A stretch of 35,354 nt of DNA from RZYY01 sp036794825. Its GTDB lineage: Bacteria > Bacteroidota > Bacteroidia > Bacteroidales > 4484-276. The position numbers and the translations under genes are program-made. The notes beneath the pieces were generated by a model, which was not told the DNA's origin, made no database searches, and saw only the letters and a program-made list of their open reading frames with translations. Positions 21,747 through 31,231 of this stretch are shown here, piece after piece (positions within the stretch are counted from its first letter, which is position 1; every line of letters starts with the position of its first letter). The DNA is taken from NCBI GenBank assembly GCA_036794825.1, contig DAIRGA010000040.1, positions 1-35,354 of the forward strand, in the 5' to 3' direction.

Positions 21747-23300
21747 CTATTTGGCTTTCAGTTTAATATATGGAACCATTACCTCTTCCATCGAGATGCC
21801 ACCGTGCTGGAAGGTGTTTTTGTAATAGTTCACATAGTAATTGTAATTGTTGGGATAGGCAAAGAAGTCGTAGCTCTTGCAAAAGATATAGGACGAACTT
21901 ACGCTCAGTCGCGGGAGATAGATATCGGCGGGATTTCTCACCTCAAACACCTCCTTCTTATTGTAATTCAAACTCTTACCTGTTTTGTAACGGAGGTTTG
22001 TATTGGTGTTACGGTCGCCAATAACCTTAACCGGATTCTGTACCCGCACTGATCCATGATCTGTGGTGATAATCAGAGTACTTCCTTTGGAAGCGATGTA
22101 TTTTACAATGTCGATCAGGGGTGAGTGCTGAAACCAGGAAATCGTGAGAGAACGGTAAGCCGGTTCATCATCAGCAAGTTCGCGGATGATCTCCATCTCG
22201 GTGCGTGCATGGGAGAGCATGTCAACGAAGTTGTAAACAATAACGTTGATATTGTTTTGCATCAGGTTAGGCATGGTGTCCACCAGTTTTCGGCCAGCAG
22301 TCAGGTTGAGGATTTTGTTGTAGGAGACCTTCAGATCCTTCCCATGACGCTTGAGCTGCTCGATGAAAAGCTGCTCTTCGAATTGATTCTTAGTTCCTTC
22401 TTCATCCTCATCAATCCAGTAATTTGGGTATTTCCGTTCGATTTCGGTAGGCAAAAGGCCTGCGAAAAGGGCATTCCGGGCAAACTGAGTTGTGGTGGGC
22501 AGGATGGAATAATATATCTCCTCATTCTCGATACGGAAATACTGCTCAAAAATGGGTTGCAGCGCTTTCCACTGGTCGAAACGCAGGTTGTCGATAAGCA
22601 GGAAAAATGTGTTGGTATTGGGATTGAGCACCGGAAGGAGCTTTTCTTTTATTAGCGTGTGCGAAAGCACCGGTTTATAGGGAGTGCGGCCACTGATCCA
22701 GCTTTGGTAATTGTTGGCAATGTAGCGTGTAAAAACCTGATTGGCTTCCTCTTTCTGCATTCTCAAAACATCAATAATACCTTCGTCTGAGGACTGCTGC
22801 AGTTCCAACTCCCAACGAATAAGCTTCTTATAGATCTCTGTCCATTGGTTGTAATCGAGGTCGTTGGAAATTTCCATACCGATATTCCGAAACTCCTGCT
22901 GGTAAGCAAAAGTTTTCTTTTCGCTGACAATTTTTTTATCCTCAAGATTCTTTTTCAAACTCAGCAAAATCTGGTTTGGTTTCACAGGCTTGATCAGGTA
23001 ATCGGCAATGCGTGAGCCAATTGCATCTTCCATAATTGTTTCTTCCTCGCTTTTGGTAATCATCACAACCGGGAGGTGAGGTTGAAGGACTTTTATTTTG
23101 GTAAGTGTCTCAATTCCACTCATCCCAGGCATATTTTCGTCAAGGAATACAATGTCGAAGGGCTCTTCCTTCAACATATCCAGTGCGTCGTCGCCATTGT
23201 TTGAAGTGGTTACTTCGTAACCTTTCTGCTCCAGGAAAAGGATGTGCGGTTTTAGCAACTCAATCTCATCATCAGCCCACAAAATTTTGATTTTATCCAT
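21747..23300 (-). CDS. porX: T9SS response regulator PorX (receiver plus PglZ domain)
   Basis: A 517-residue protein close in length to Porphyromonas PorX. The receiver domain (1-120) has the acidic pair D10/D11, phosphoacceptor D54 in VFLDENMPG and K104 in LIKPVKP. The rest, from about 200 on, is an alkaline phosphatase-like PglZ domain with metal-binding motifs LLIDNLRFDQW and ITTDHGSVRVQ, near residues 240 and 420. PorX is phosphorylated by the sensor PorY and controls type IX secretion with the sigma factor SigP; its PglZ domain acts as a zinc-dependent phosphodiesterase on nucleotide messengers. Neither porY nor sigP is in the window, but a T9SS cargo gene is at 311-3253. Confidence 0.92.
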   Translation of the reverse strand: MDKIKILWADDEIELLKPHILFLEQKGYEVTTSNNGDDALDMLKEEPFDIVFLDENMPGMSGIETLTKIKVLQPHLPVVMITKSEEETIMEDAIGSRIADYLIKPVKPNQILLSLKKNLEDKKIVSEKKTFAYQQEFRNIGMEISNDLDYNQWTEIYKKLIRWELELQQSSDEGIIDVLRMQKEEANQVFTRYIANNYQSWISGRTPYKPVLSHTLIKEKLLPVLNPNTNTFFLLIDNLRFDQWKALQPIFEQYFRIENEEIYYSILPTTTQFARNALFAGLLPTEIERKYPNYWIDEDEEGTKNQFEEQLFIEQLKRHGKDLKVSYNKILNLTAGRKLVDTMPNLMQNNINVIVYNFVDMLSHARTEMEIIRELADDEPAYRSLTISWFQHSPLIDIVKYIASKGSTLIITTDHGSVRVQNPVKVIGDRNTNTNLRYKTGKSLNYNKKEVFEVRNPADIYLPRLSVSSSYIFCKSYDFFAYPNNYNYYVNYYKNTFQHGGISMEEVMVPYIKLKAK

Positions 23301-23435
23301 AAGGTAAATCCCGATTAGTTTTTAATTATTTTTGCTCCGGTTTAGCAATCTTAATAACAAGCTTTTACAATTTATTATTTTGACGGTTCGACAATTTTAC
23401 CACCGAAACAACATCACCCGGAAAACAGGCGCACA

Positions 23436-24698
23436 ATGCAAAGCAATTTCAGCAACAAGAAAAAGATTTTGAATGATCCTGTTTATGGGTTTATCAGTAT
23501 ACCTGATGAGCTGATTTTCGACCTGATTGAGCACCCATGGTTTCAGCGGTTGAGAAGGATTAAGCAGCTTGGGCTAACGCATCTTGTTTATCCCGGAGCG
23601 CTTCACACACGTTTTCATCATGCCATCGGCGCCATGCATCTGATGCAGCAGGCACTTGGTGTTCTCAGTTCAAAGGATCACCAAATCTCTCAGGATGAGA
23701 GGCTTGCTGCCCTGGTGGCCATTCTGCTGCACGATATCGGTCATGGCCCCTATTCCCATACACTCGAAAGAGTGCTGGCCGAATCCTTAAGCCATGAGGA
23801 ACTGACACTGATCTTCCTGATCCATTTCAGGAAGGAATTTGGTGGAATTTTCGACCTTGTCATTGATATTTTTTCGGATAAATATCCAAAAAAATTTCTT
23901 CATCAACTGGTTTCCAGTCAATTGGATACCGACCGCTTAGACTTTCTGAAACGCGATAGTTTTTTCACCGGTGTTTCGGAAGGAGTGATAAATTCCGACC
24001 GCATCATTACTATGATGGACGTTGTAAACGACAATCTGGTGATTGAAGCAAAAGGAATTTACTCTATTGAGAAATTTATAGTAGCCCGCAGGTTAATGTA
24101 CTGGCAGGTTTACCTTCATAAAACTGTACTTTCGGCCGAGCAAATGCTTATGAAGATCATCCACCGGGCCAAATTTCTGTCGAAAAACGGGTCGGAGCTT
24201 TTCGGCACGTCACCATTGATAATGTTTTTGAAAAATGACTTTGATAAAGAGGATTTTCTTATGGGTTCGGGCATTATTGGTCAATTTGCCCGCCTGGATG
24301 ATTTCGACATTTTCACAGCCATTAAGGAATGGACGACGAACGATGATAAAGTGCTTTCAATTCTATGCCAAAGCCTTGTAAACAGGGTGCTTTTCAGGAC
24401 TGAGATCAGAAACACACCAATTCCGGAGGAGGAGATATCGCAAAGAAAAAAGCATGTTGCTCAGTACTATTCAATCAGTGCGGAAGATGCGGCATATTTT
24501 GTTATTGCTGATGTAGCTCAAAACAGCGCTTATGACCCGACACACGAGGGAATTAATATTGCTTTCAGGGATGGTCGCCAGCTTGATATTACCGAGGTTT
24601 CCGACCAGTTGACCGCAGATGCTTTGGCAAAGACCGTAAAAAAGTATTTTATTTGCTACCCTAAAGCCCCGTTTGTAAGCTGGGGGATTTCTTTCTGA
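23436..24698 (+). CDS. HD-domain phosphohydrolase (dGTPase-like, COG1078)
   Basis: A 420-residue HD-superfamily protein. The metal-binding set is visible: H near TRFHHAIGAMH, the HD pair in ILLHDIGHGPYSHTLE, and the distal Asp in SQLDTDRLDFLKRDSFF. Family members hydrolyse dNTPs or other nucleotides; the substrate is not known for this branch. The start NKKKILNDPVYGFISIP is typical. It lies 28 bases before lpxD and is regularly found at this place in Bacteroidota, so it probably heads the lipid A operon. A TATTTTTG element at 23327-23334 could be its promoter. Confidence 0.85.
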   Translation: MQSNFSNKKKILNDPVYGFISIPDELIFDLIEHPWFQRLRRIKQLGLTHLVYPGALHTRFHHAIGAMHLMQQALGVLSSKDHQISQDERLAALVAILLHDIGHGPYSHTLERVLAESLSHEELTLIFLIHFRKEFGGIFDLVIDIFSDKYPKKFLHQLVSSQLDTDRLDFLKRDSFFTGVSEGVINSDRIITMMDVVNDNLVIEAKGIYSIEKFIVARRLMYWQVYLHKTVLSAEQMLMKIIHRAKFLSKNGSELFGTSPLIMFLKNDFDKEDFLMGSGIIGQFARLDDFDIFTAIKEWTTNDDKVLSILCQSLVNRVLFRTEIRNTPIPEEEISQRKKHVAQYYSISAEDAAYFVIADVAQNSAYDPTHEGINIAFRDGRQLDITEVSDQLTADALAKTVKKYFICYPKAPFVSWGISF

Positions 24699-24726
24699 TC
24701 CAAATACAACAATAAATTATAACTAT

Positions 24727-25758
24727 ATGGAATTCAAGGCAAAAGACATAGCCGGACTGCTCAACGGAATTGTTGAAGGAGATGAGAACACGACCGTCCA
24801 CAAACTCTCCAAAATCGAAGAGGGGACGCCGGGTTCGATTTCCTTTCTGGCAAATCCAAAATACACCCCGCACATATATCACTCAAAAGCCAGCATAGTG
24901 ATTGTTGCTAAAAGTTTTGTGGCAGAGCATCCGGTTGCGCCAACCCTGATTAAGGTTGATGATCCTTATTCGGCTTTTGCATCACTACTCGAGATGTACA
25001 ACCAGATAAAGCTGAACAAAACCGGAATTTCAGAACATGCATACATTAGCCCTTCGGCCATAATCGGTAAAGATGTCTATATCGGACCATTTGCCTGCAT
25101 TGGCGACAATGCCCTGATTGAAGACAAGGCGAAAATATATCCTCAATGCTTTGTAGGCGACAATACCAGGATTGGCGCCAATACCATACTGTTTGCAGGG
25201 GTGAAGATCTATTCCGATAATTTGATTGGAAATGACTGCGTGATTCATGCCGGCGTGGTAATAGGCGCCGATGGATTTGGGTTTGCACCGCAAAGCGACA
25301 ACAACTACCGGAAGATAGCCCAGATCGGCAATGTGATTATAGAAGATAACGTGGAAATTGGCGCCAACACCACCATTGACCGTGCAACGATGGGCTCAAC
25401 CATCATTCGGCGGGGTGTGAAACTGGACAACCTGATTCAGATTGCTCACAATGTGGAGGTAGGAGAAAATACGGTAATGGCGGCGCAGTCAGGGATTGCT
25501 GGTTCGGGAAAAGTGGGAAAAAACTGCATGATAGCTGCACAGGTTGGAATAGTCGGGCACATCACTGTTGGAAACAATGTCAAAATCGCAGGTCAGTCGG
25601 GCATTAGCTCGAGCCTTGCCGACGATTCGGTTGTTTTCGGATCACCCGCATTCGATGCCACTAAATACAAAAAGGCCTACATTCATTTTCGCAACCTTCA
25701 GAAAATCGTGGATCGGATAGATGAACTTGAGAAGAAACTCAAAGCAATGAACGGATAG
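24727..25758 (+). CDS. lpxD: UDP-3-O-acylglucosamine N-acyltransferase LpxD
   Basis: A 343-residue LpxD, the third step of lipid A synthesis (N-acylation of UDP-3-O-acyl-glucosamine from acyl-ACP). An N-terminal uridine-binding domain (1-100) precedes a left-handed beta-helix of hexapeptide repeats (about 105-315), ending in a helical tail (NLQKIVDRIDELEKKLKA). The catalytic His is H241 in IQIAHNVEVGENT. VIGADGFGFAP, the acyl-pocket segment, is intact. It is followed after 146 bases by lpxC-fabZ, which appears to have its own promoter. Confidence 0.94.
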   Translation: MEFKAKDIAGLLNGIVEGDENTTVHKLSKIEEGTPGSISFLANPKYTPHIYHSKASIVIVAKSFVAEHPVAPTLIKVDDPYSAFASLLEMYNQIKLNKTGISEHAYISPSAIIGKDVYIGPFACIGDNALIEDKAKIYPQCFVGDNTRIGANTILFAGVKIYSDNLIGNDCVIHAGVVIGADGFGFAPQSDNNYRKIAQIGNVIIEDNVEIGANTTIDRATMGSTIIRRGVKLDNLIQIAHNVEVGENTVMAAQSGIAGSGKVGKNCMIAAQVGIVGHITVGNNVKIAGQSGISSSLADDSVVFGSPAFDATKYKKAYIHFRNLQKIVDRIDELEKKLKAMNG

Positions 25759-25866
25759 AGTGGATTTCTGTGGCTGCCGGCTCAAAATTCCAATCAAATC
25801 AACAACTTAACGGCTTCACTTCGACAGTCACTTTTCAACTTATTACCAGTTGAAAGGAAATATTTA

Positions 25867-25874
25867 TACTTTTG
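25867..25874 (+). promoter_or_regulatory. TAnnTTTG promoter element of lpxC-fabZ
   Basis: TACTTTTG followed by CAG matches the -7 consensus, 30 bases before the lpxC-fabZ start codon. TTGAAAGG lies near 25850, and no clean -33 TTTG is visible. Confidence 0.5.
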
Positions 25875-25904
25875 CAGCCCAACTCAAATCTGTAACTTTT
25901 TACG

Positions 25905-27296
25905 ATGAAGCAAAGAACGCTTAAAAACCCTGCAACTGTCTCCGGATCAGGCTTGCACACCGGGAAAGTTGTTACCCTTTCATTTAAACCAGCGCCCGAA
26001 AATCACGGAATCATTTTTCAAAGGACTGACCTTGAAGGTCAGCCCAAAATTGAAGCTTTGGCCGATTTTGTAACCGAGACCAACCGAGGTACCTGTCTTG
26101 GAAAGAGTGGCGCCAAAATTCATACTGTCGAACATGTTATGGCTGCCCTTACAGGCCTCCAGATTGATAATTGCCTTGTCGAAATTGACGGCCCCGAAAC
26201 ACCGATCACTGATGGTAGCGCTAAATTTTTCACCGAAGCACTTCAAACTGCCGGTTTTGTGGATCAAAATGCTGAAAAAGAATATCTTGTTATCGAAGAA
26301 GCCATTACCTATACCGATCCTGTAACGAAAAGTGAGTTTATTGCCCTGCCATCCGATCATTACAAAGTAACCGCCATGATTGATTTTGAGACCAAAGTGC
26401 TGGGTACTCAAAATGCTGTTATGGAAAAAATAGAGGACTTTGCTACACAGATTGCTCCATGTCGCACCTTTGTTTTTCTTCACGAGCTTGAACTGCTCCT
26501 GAACAACAACCTAATAAAAGGTGGAGACCTGAGCAATGCAATTGTTTTTGTAAATAAGTCCATTACACAGGAAGAGCTGGACAAGCTTGCAAAGCTATTT
26601 GATAAACCAAGCGTTGCCGTGAAATCCGAAGGCATTCTGAACAACCTTGAGCTTCATTTTGCCAACGAGCCTGCACGACACAAGCTGCTGGATGTTGTCG
26701 GAGATTTGGCGTTGGCCGGAAAACCCATCAAGGGTCATATAATAGTAACCCGGCCCGGGCATGGTCCAAATACGGGATTTGCCAGTGTGCTCCGCAAAAA
26801 GTTCCTGATGAGGAAATCGGAAGAAATCATCCCAAAGTACGATCCGGACAAACCCGTATTGTTCGAGATCAGAGACATTATGAGGCTTCTGCCACATCGC
26901 CCGCCGTTCCTGCTCATTGACAAAATTCTGGAGATGAGTGACACTCATGTGGTTGGATTAAAGAGTGTTACTATGAACGAAAGTTTCTTTGTGGGTCATT
27001 TTCCCGACGAACCGGTAATGCCTGGTGTACTTCAGATAGAGGCAATGGCACAAACCGGGGGAATCCTGGTGCTAAGCACCGTTCCCGATCCAGAGAATTA
27101 TCTAACGTTTTTCCTGAAGATTGACGATGTAAAATTTCGCCATAAAGTTGTACCTGGTGATACCATCATCTTCAATCTCAACCTTATAGCCCCCATCCGC
27201 AGAGGGCTTTGCCACATGAAAGGTACAGCCTACGTCGGGAACAGAGTAGTTATGGAAGCTGTGATGCTTGCCCAAATCAGTAAAAAATCAAGTTAA
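25905..27296 (+). CDS. lpxC-fabZ: bifunctional LpxC deacetylase / FabZ dehydratase
   Basis: A 463-residue fusion characteristic of Bacteroidota. The N-terminal LpxC part (1 to about 305) is the zinc deacetylase of lipid A synthesis: H77 in HTVEHVMAAL, the motif GPETPITDGSA, H259 and D263 in RHKLLDVVGD, and the catalytic base His in RPGHGPNTGF. The FabZ part (about 315-463) is a hotdog (3R)-hydroxyacyl-ACP dehydratase with MRLLPHRPPFLLID, catalytic His in GHFPDEPVMPG and catalytic Glu in LQIEAMAQTGG. Fusing the two joins the consumer and the competitor of hydroxyacyl-ACP. One base separates it from lpxA. Confidence 0.96.
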   Translation: MKQRTLKNPATVSGSGLHTGKVVTLSFKPAPENHGIIFQRTDLEGQPKIEALADFVTETNRGTCLGKSGAKIHTVEHVMAALTGLQIDNCLVEIDGPETPITDGSAKFFTEALQTAGFVDQNAEKEYLVIEEAITYTDPVTKSEFIALPSDHYKVTAMIDFETKVLGTQNAVMEKIEDFATQIAPCRTFVFLHELELLLNNNLIKGGDLSNAIVFVNKSITQEELDKLAKLFDKPSVAVKSEGILNNLELHFANEPARHKLLDVVGDLALAGKPIKGHIIVTRPGHGPNTGFASVLRKKFLMRKSEEIIPKYDPDKPVLFEIRDIMRLLPHRPPFLLIDKILEMSDTHVVGLKSVTMNESFFVGHFPDEPVMPGVLQIEAMAQTGGILVLSTVPDPENYLTFFLKIDDVKFRHKVVPGDTIIFNLNLIAPIRRGLCHMKGTAYVGNRVVMEAVMLAQISKKSS

Positions 27297-27297
27297 A

Positions 27298-28095
27298 ATG
27301 AATCAACCATTAGCTTATGTTCACCCACAGGCCAAAGTGGCAAAAAATGTGGTGATAGAACCTTTCGTTAACATCGAAAAAAACGTTGAAATAGACGAGG
27401 GCACCTGGATCGGATCCAACGTTACGATCATGGAGGGAGCCCGGATCGGTAAAAACTGCCGTATATTTCCGGGAGCGGTAATTTCAGCCATACCCCAGGA
27501 CCTCAAATTTGCCGGTGAAGACACTATTGTAAAAATCGGCGATAATACGACAGTCAGGGAATTTGTTACCATCAACCGTGGCACCAAAGCCAACATCGAA
27601 ACATCCATTGGAAACAACTGCCTGCTGATGGCATATGTGCACATAGCCCACGACTGCATCATCGGCAACAACGTGATTCTTGCCAATGCAGCCATGCTGG
27701 CCGGGCACATCACGATAGACGACTGGTCAATCATCGGCGGAATGTCGGCTGTGCATCAGTTTGTCCAGATTGGAGCCCACGCTTTCATTTCAGGTGGCGC
27801 CCTGGTGAGAAAAGATGTACCCCCATTTACCAAAGCAGCCCGGGAGCCGCTCTCCTACGTTGGTATCAACTCAATTGGCCTGAGGCGCAGAGGATTTTCA
27901 AACGAGCGGATTAATGCCATTCAGGACATTTACAGGATCATGTACCTGCGCGGGTACAATATTTCCCAGGCAATAGCTATCATTGAGGCTGAAGTTCCAG
28001 CCACACCGGATCGCGACGAGATACTTGCTTTCATCAGCCGCTCGACTCGGGGACTAATGAAAGGGTACGGTAAAGTTGACCGCCGGAATGCTTAG
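27298..28095 (+). CDS. lpxA: acyl-ACP--UDP-N-acetylglucosamine O-acyltransferase LpxA
   Basis: A 265-residue LpxA, the first lipid A step. Hexapeptide repeats begin VHPQAKVAKNVVIEPF and run to about residue 190; a C-terminal helical domain follows (FSNERINAIQDIYRIMYLRG). The catalytic His is in MAYVHIAHDCIIG. The signatures IFPGAVISAIPQDLKF and GMSAVHQFVQIGAHAFISGG are canonical. The ATG one base after the lpxC-fabZ stop is the start; an upstream in-frame codon would lie inside lpxC-fabZ. Translational coupling is likely. Confidence 0.95.
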   Translation: MNQPLAYVHPQAKVAKNVVIEPFVNIEKNVEIDEGTWIGSNVTIMEGARIGKNCRIFPGAVISAIPQDLKFAGEDTIVKIGDNTTVREFVTINRGTKANIETSIGNNCLLMAYVHIAHDCIIGNNVILANAAMLAGHITIDDWSIIGGMSAVHQFVQIGAHAFISGGALVRKDVPPFTKAAREPLSYVGINSIGLRRRGFSNERINAIQDIYRIMYLRGYNISQAIAIIEAEVPATPDRDEILAFISRSTRGLMKGYGKVDRRNA

Positions 28096-28141
28096 TGATT
28101 GATTATCTATCATTTAAAAAAATACAATCCAGTATTTTGGA

Positions 28142-28149
28142 TAATTTTG
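28142..28149 (+). promoter_or_regulatory. TAnnTTTG promoter element of efp
   Basis: TAATTTTG followed by C matches the -7 box, 35 bases before the efp start codon. Confidence 0.5.
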
Positions 28150-28184
28150 CAAAAATTTCAAACTAAAATATCTGATCAAATTTT

Positions 28185-28751
28185 ATGGCAACAACTGCAG
28201 ATTTTAAAAACGGACTTGTAATTAACCACAACGGCGATCTCTACTCCATCGTCGAATTTCAGCACGTAAAGCCGGGCAAAGGCGGCGCTTTTGTAAGAAC
28301 CAAATTAAGAAACGTAAAGACGGGTAAAGTGCTTCCCCATACTTTTAATGCAGGCGTAAAGATTGATGTTCAGCGTGTTGAACGCAGGCCTTACCAGTTC
28401 CTTTACAAAGATGGCGCAGAGTATCATTTTATGAACCTGCAAACTTTCGATCAAACTTTCTTTGAAGAAACGCTCATCAACGCTCCCCAGTTTATGAAAG
28501 ATGGCCAGGAGGTTGAGGTTCTTTTCCATTCCGAAACCGAAACTCCGCTTTCATGCGAGCTTCCGGCATATGTGGAGCTTAAGATAACCTACACCGAGCC
28601 CGGAGACCGCGGAAATACAGCTACCAACACCCTGAAGGATGCTACTGTTGAAACCGGCGCCATTGTGAGGGTTCCGCTTTTCATCAACGAAGGTGAAATC
28701 ATTAAGGTAGATACCCGCACCGGCGACTACTCCGAAAGGGTAAAATCATAA
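28185..28751 (+). CDS. efp: translation elongation factor P
   Basis: A 188-residue EF-P with the three-domain barrel organisation. It relieves ribosome stalling at polyproline stretches. The modified loop reads KPGKGGAF with K32 in the place of the lysine that is beta-lysylated in E. coli. The C-terminal signature VEYVELKITYTEPGD-like region (YVELKITYTEPGDRG) and VPLFINEGEIIKVDTRTGDY are canonical. The usual Bacteroidota place next to lpxA is kept. A terminator follows. Confidence 0.96.
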   Translation: MATTADFKNGLVINHNGDLYSIVEFQHVKPGKGGAFVRTKLRNVKTGKVLPHTFNAGVKIDVQRVERRPYQFLYKDGAEYHFMNLQTFDQTFFEETLINAPQFMKDGQEVEVLFHSETETPLSCELPAYVELKITYTEPGDRGNTATNTLKDATVETGAIVRVPLFINEGEIIKVDTRTGDYSERVKS

Positions 28752-28764
28752 ATCACTATTACAG

Positions 28765-28802
28765 GAAAGCACAGCGACAACAAACTGTGCTTTCTTTTTT
28801 TT
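28765..28802 (+). terminator. Rho-independent terminator after efp
   Basis: GAAAGCACAG (28765-28774) and CTGTGCTTTC (28785-28794) form a perfect 10-bp stem with a 10-base loop, followed by eight T residues. Confidence 0.9.
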
Positions 28803-28821
28803 ACCAAAATACCAAATCACA

Positions 28822-29775
28822 ATGCTTTTCGAAAAACCACTAATGCTACAAGAGGTTGCACGTTTAGTCAATGGTCGTTTTATCGGCGACCCAAAGCACA
28901 GCGTCACCGGCATCAACGAAATCCATATGGTGACACCCGGCGATCTCACCTTTGTTGACCATCCGAAATACTACAATAAAGCGCTTAACAGCCAGGCAAC
29001 CACAATTCTGATCAACAAAGAGGTGGAATGTCCTGTAGGTAAAGGACTTATTATTCATGACGATCCGTTTGCAGCTTACGTTTCGCTCGCAAAGAGATTT
29101 ATGCCATTTGTCCCTTGCAGCACCAGCATCAGCCCAACAGCAAAAATCGGCGAAGGTTCTGTGGTTCAACCATCTGCATTTATCGGGAACCATGTTACTG
29201 TAGGTAAGAATTGTATTATTCACTCTGGTGTAGCCATTTACGATCATTGTGTGATCGGTGATGATGTAATCATTCACGCCAATAGCGTTATAGGCGCCGA
29301 TGCTTATTATTTTCAGCGCAAACCTGAAGGATACCGAAAACTGGAATCCTGTGGAAGAGTGGTACTGGGCAACAGGGTGGAAATTGGGGCACTTTGCTCG
29401 ATTGACCGGGGTGTTTCGGGCGATACCATAATTGACGATGGTACAAAGATGGACAACCACTGCCAGGTAGGACATGATACGTATATCGGCAAGAACTGCC
29501 TGATTGGCGCTCATGCTGCCATTGCAGGCGTTACCCGGATCGAAGACGATGTTCTGCTGTGGGGTCGTGTATCTATTAATAAAGATATCGTCATTGGAAA
29601 AGGAGCTGTAATCCTTGCCACTTCAGGAGTTGACAAATCTATCGAAGGGAATGGTAAAGTCTATTTTGGCGCTCCTGTGGACGATGCCCGTAAAAAATGG
29701 CGTGAAATGGCTGCCTTGAAACAACTTCCTGACCTTCTGAAATCTTTACAGGGTCAGACCGGTCATACAGACTAA
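28822..29775 (+). CDS. second LpxD-like acyltransferase paralogue
   Basis: A 317-residue paralogue of the LpxD at 24727, with the same plan: uridine-binding-like N-terminal domain (1-90), hexapeptide beta-helix (about 100-285) and a short helical tail. The catalytic His position is kept as H218 in CQVGHDTYIGKN. The acyl-pocket segment differs (VIGADAYYFQRKPEGYRKL against VIGADGFGFAPQSDNNYRK), the beta-helix is shorter, and the C-terminal coiled tail is reduced. It may acylate another nucleotide sugar or use another acyl chain; the annotation LpxD is by homology only. It follows the efp terminator and has no clear promoter of its own. Its last 4 bases overlap the stop of the leftward ligase gene. 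Confidence 0.8.
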   Translation: MLFEKPLMLQEVARLVNGRFIGDPKHSVTGINEIHMVTPGDLTFVDHPKYYNKALNSQATTILINKEVECPVGKGLIIHDDPFAAYVSLAKRFMPFVPCSTSISPTAKIGEGSVVQPSAFIGNHVTVGKNCIIHSGVAIYDHCVIGDDVIIHANSVIGADAYYFQRKPEGYRKLESCGRVVLGNRVEIGALCSIDRGVSGDTIIDDGTKMDNHCQVGHDTYIGKNCLIGAHAAIAGVTRIEDDVLLWGRVSINKDIVIGKGAVILATSGVDKSIEGNGKVYFGAPVDDARKKWREMAALKQLPDLLKSLQGQTGHTD

Positions 29776-31220
29776 TCCACCAAAGTAGACTCCGTTTTCT
29801 CCTCTTTCTTTGGAGTATGGTAAATATCCAGCGCCAGGATTATGGCAAAAAATCCCCAGACCGGTACTGAGGCTTTGTCGGTATCCAGAAAGTTATTCAA
29901 AAAACCGTGGGTGAAGTAGGTTATCAGCGAAATTGTTGCAGCCAGACTCATCATCCTTACTTCTCTGTTTTTCGACCTGCGTCTGACATCCAACGCGGTA
30001 TAAACACCAACAATCAACACCGCAACAATAGTTATTAACCCCGGCAATCCCTGTTCGGCAAGCGGGCCGATATATTCGCTGTGGGCATTACCCATGTCGC
30101 CAAGGTTGGTGCTAATTATTGTTTTCTCTTTACTGCGCTGAAACGGGGCATAGATAAACTGATACGTTCCGGGCCCCCACCCCACCAGCGGTCGGTCTTC
30201 GAACATCCTGATGCCGGCCTGCCAACGATTGATGCGTTCGAGGTTGGAAGCATCAGAACTGATGTTGTAAATGGACTGGATGTGTTCGATAAAGTTGGTG
30301 GAAGAGTCCTGACGGTTTCGCTCAAGCACCTCCATGATCTGGTGCTGGAAACTTACAAAGCCAATAAACAGGAAAACGATCACACCGAAGATGTATTTGA
30401 ATTTTATGCGCAGGAGAACCACCAAATAGACTGAAAATCCTACGGCAATACTTATCCAGGCTGCCCGGCTGTAAGAGAGAAACAGCCCGAGGAAGAGAAC
30501 CAGCAGCACTATAAATGAGGTCATCCTCACTGAGAAAGGATAGGATTTTCCAAAGGTGAAAGCTACAATAAAAGGTATAAAAAGCGCAAGGATTGCACCA
30601 TAAGCCGTGTGATCGTTGTAGAACGGATCCATTACCCAGTTGCCGGCTTTTTCGGTAAAACTATACTGAGTATGCCTTATCGTTGTGTAAATCACCACAA
30701 TAAAAAGTGCAACTACATAGAGCCAGATAAATTTTCTGGTATTGCTGAAATCTTTAAACAATACCGCAGCAACAAAGAAGAACGGAATCACAAACCATAA
30801 CCTGGCAATAAGGAATTTAGCAGAAACAGCCGGCAATTCACTCGTAAGTGTAGTGACTAAAATCCACGCAAGATTGGCGAATATGGCAATACTCAGGGGA
30901 TGCAGGATTAATTTCCGATCGAACCCATATCCGCCTATCAGTTTTAGAACCACAATCACCAAAACGCCAAACATCAGTGGCTCGGCTGGAAGTGAAACTC
31001 CAAGATTAAATTCAGAATCAACAAGATAAATAGAAAGTGGTGTCAGGAAGGTAATCATCAGCAAAATCTTATCCATCGAAAAGATGTAAAGCATGGCGAT
31101 GACCAATGCCAGCGGCGCCAGCAAAAACCAATAGAACTCCTTGAGGATGAACATGATATTCAAAACAATGAATATCAGGCTGACCCCATAGATCCAATAT
31201 AGTTTGATTCGCTCGGTCAA
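29772..31220 (-). CDS. O-antigen ligase/polymerase family membrane protein
   Basis: A 482-residue polytopic protein with about a dozen predicted helices and a large extramembrane loop near the C-terminal half. The Wzy_C/WaaL signature GWGPGTYQFIYAPFQRS lies in that loop. HSEYIGPLAEQGLPGLI follows, with the conserved His-x-x-x-Leu/Gly-rich segment of the family. Such proteins polymerise or ligate undecaprenyl-linked glycans, and which one this does cannot be told from sequence. It starts 11 bases after the co-polymerase gene and belongs to the leftward polysaccharide operon. Confidence 0.82.
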   Translation of the reverse strand: MTERIKLYWIYGVSLIFIVLNIMFILKEFYWFLLAPLALVIAMLYIFSMDKILLMITFLTPLSIYLVDSEFNLGVSLPAEPLMFGVLVIVVLKLIGGYGFDRKLILHPLSIAIFANLAWILVTTLTSELPAVSAKFLIARLWFVIPFFFVAAVLFKDFSNTRKFIWLYVVALFIVVIYTTIRHTQYSFTEKAGNWVMDPFYNDHTAYGAILALFIPFIVAFTFGKSYPFSVRMTSFIVLLVLFLGLFLSYSRAAWISIAVGFSVYLVVLLRIKFKYIFGVIVFLFIGFVSFQHQIMEVLERNRQDSSTNFIEHIQSIYNISSDASNLERINRWQAGIRMFEDRPLVGWGPGTYQFIYAPFQRSKEKTIISTNLGDMGNAHSEYIGPLAEQGLPGLITIVAVLIVGVYTALDVRRRSKNREVRMMSLAATISLITYFTHGFLNNFLDTDKASVPVWGFFAIILALDIYHTPKKEEKTESTLVD

Positions 31221-31231
31221 CTTTTGTTGGA

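Noticed and set aside
27484..27734. Leftward frames inside lpxA as genes
   Set aside because: Hexapeptide-repeat genes often give long antisense frames; the sense strand is unmistakably lpxA.
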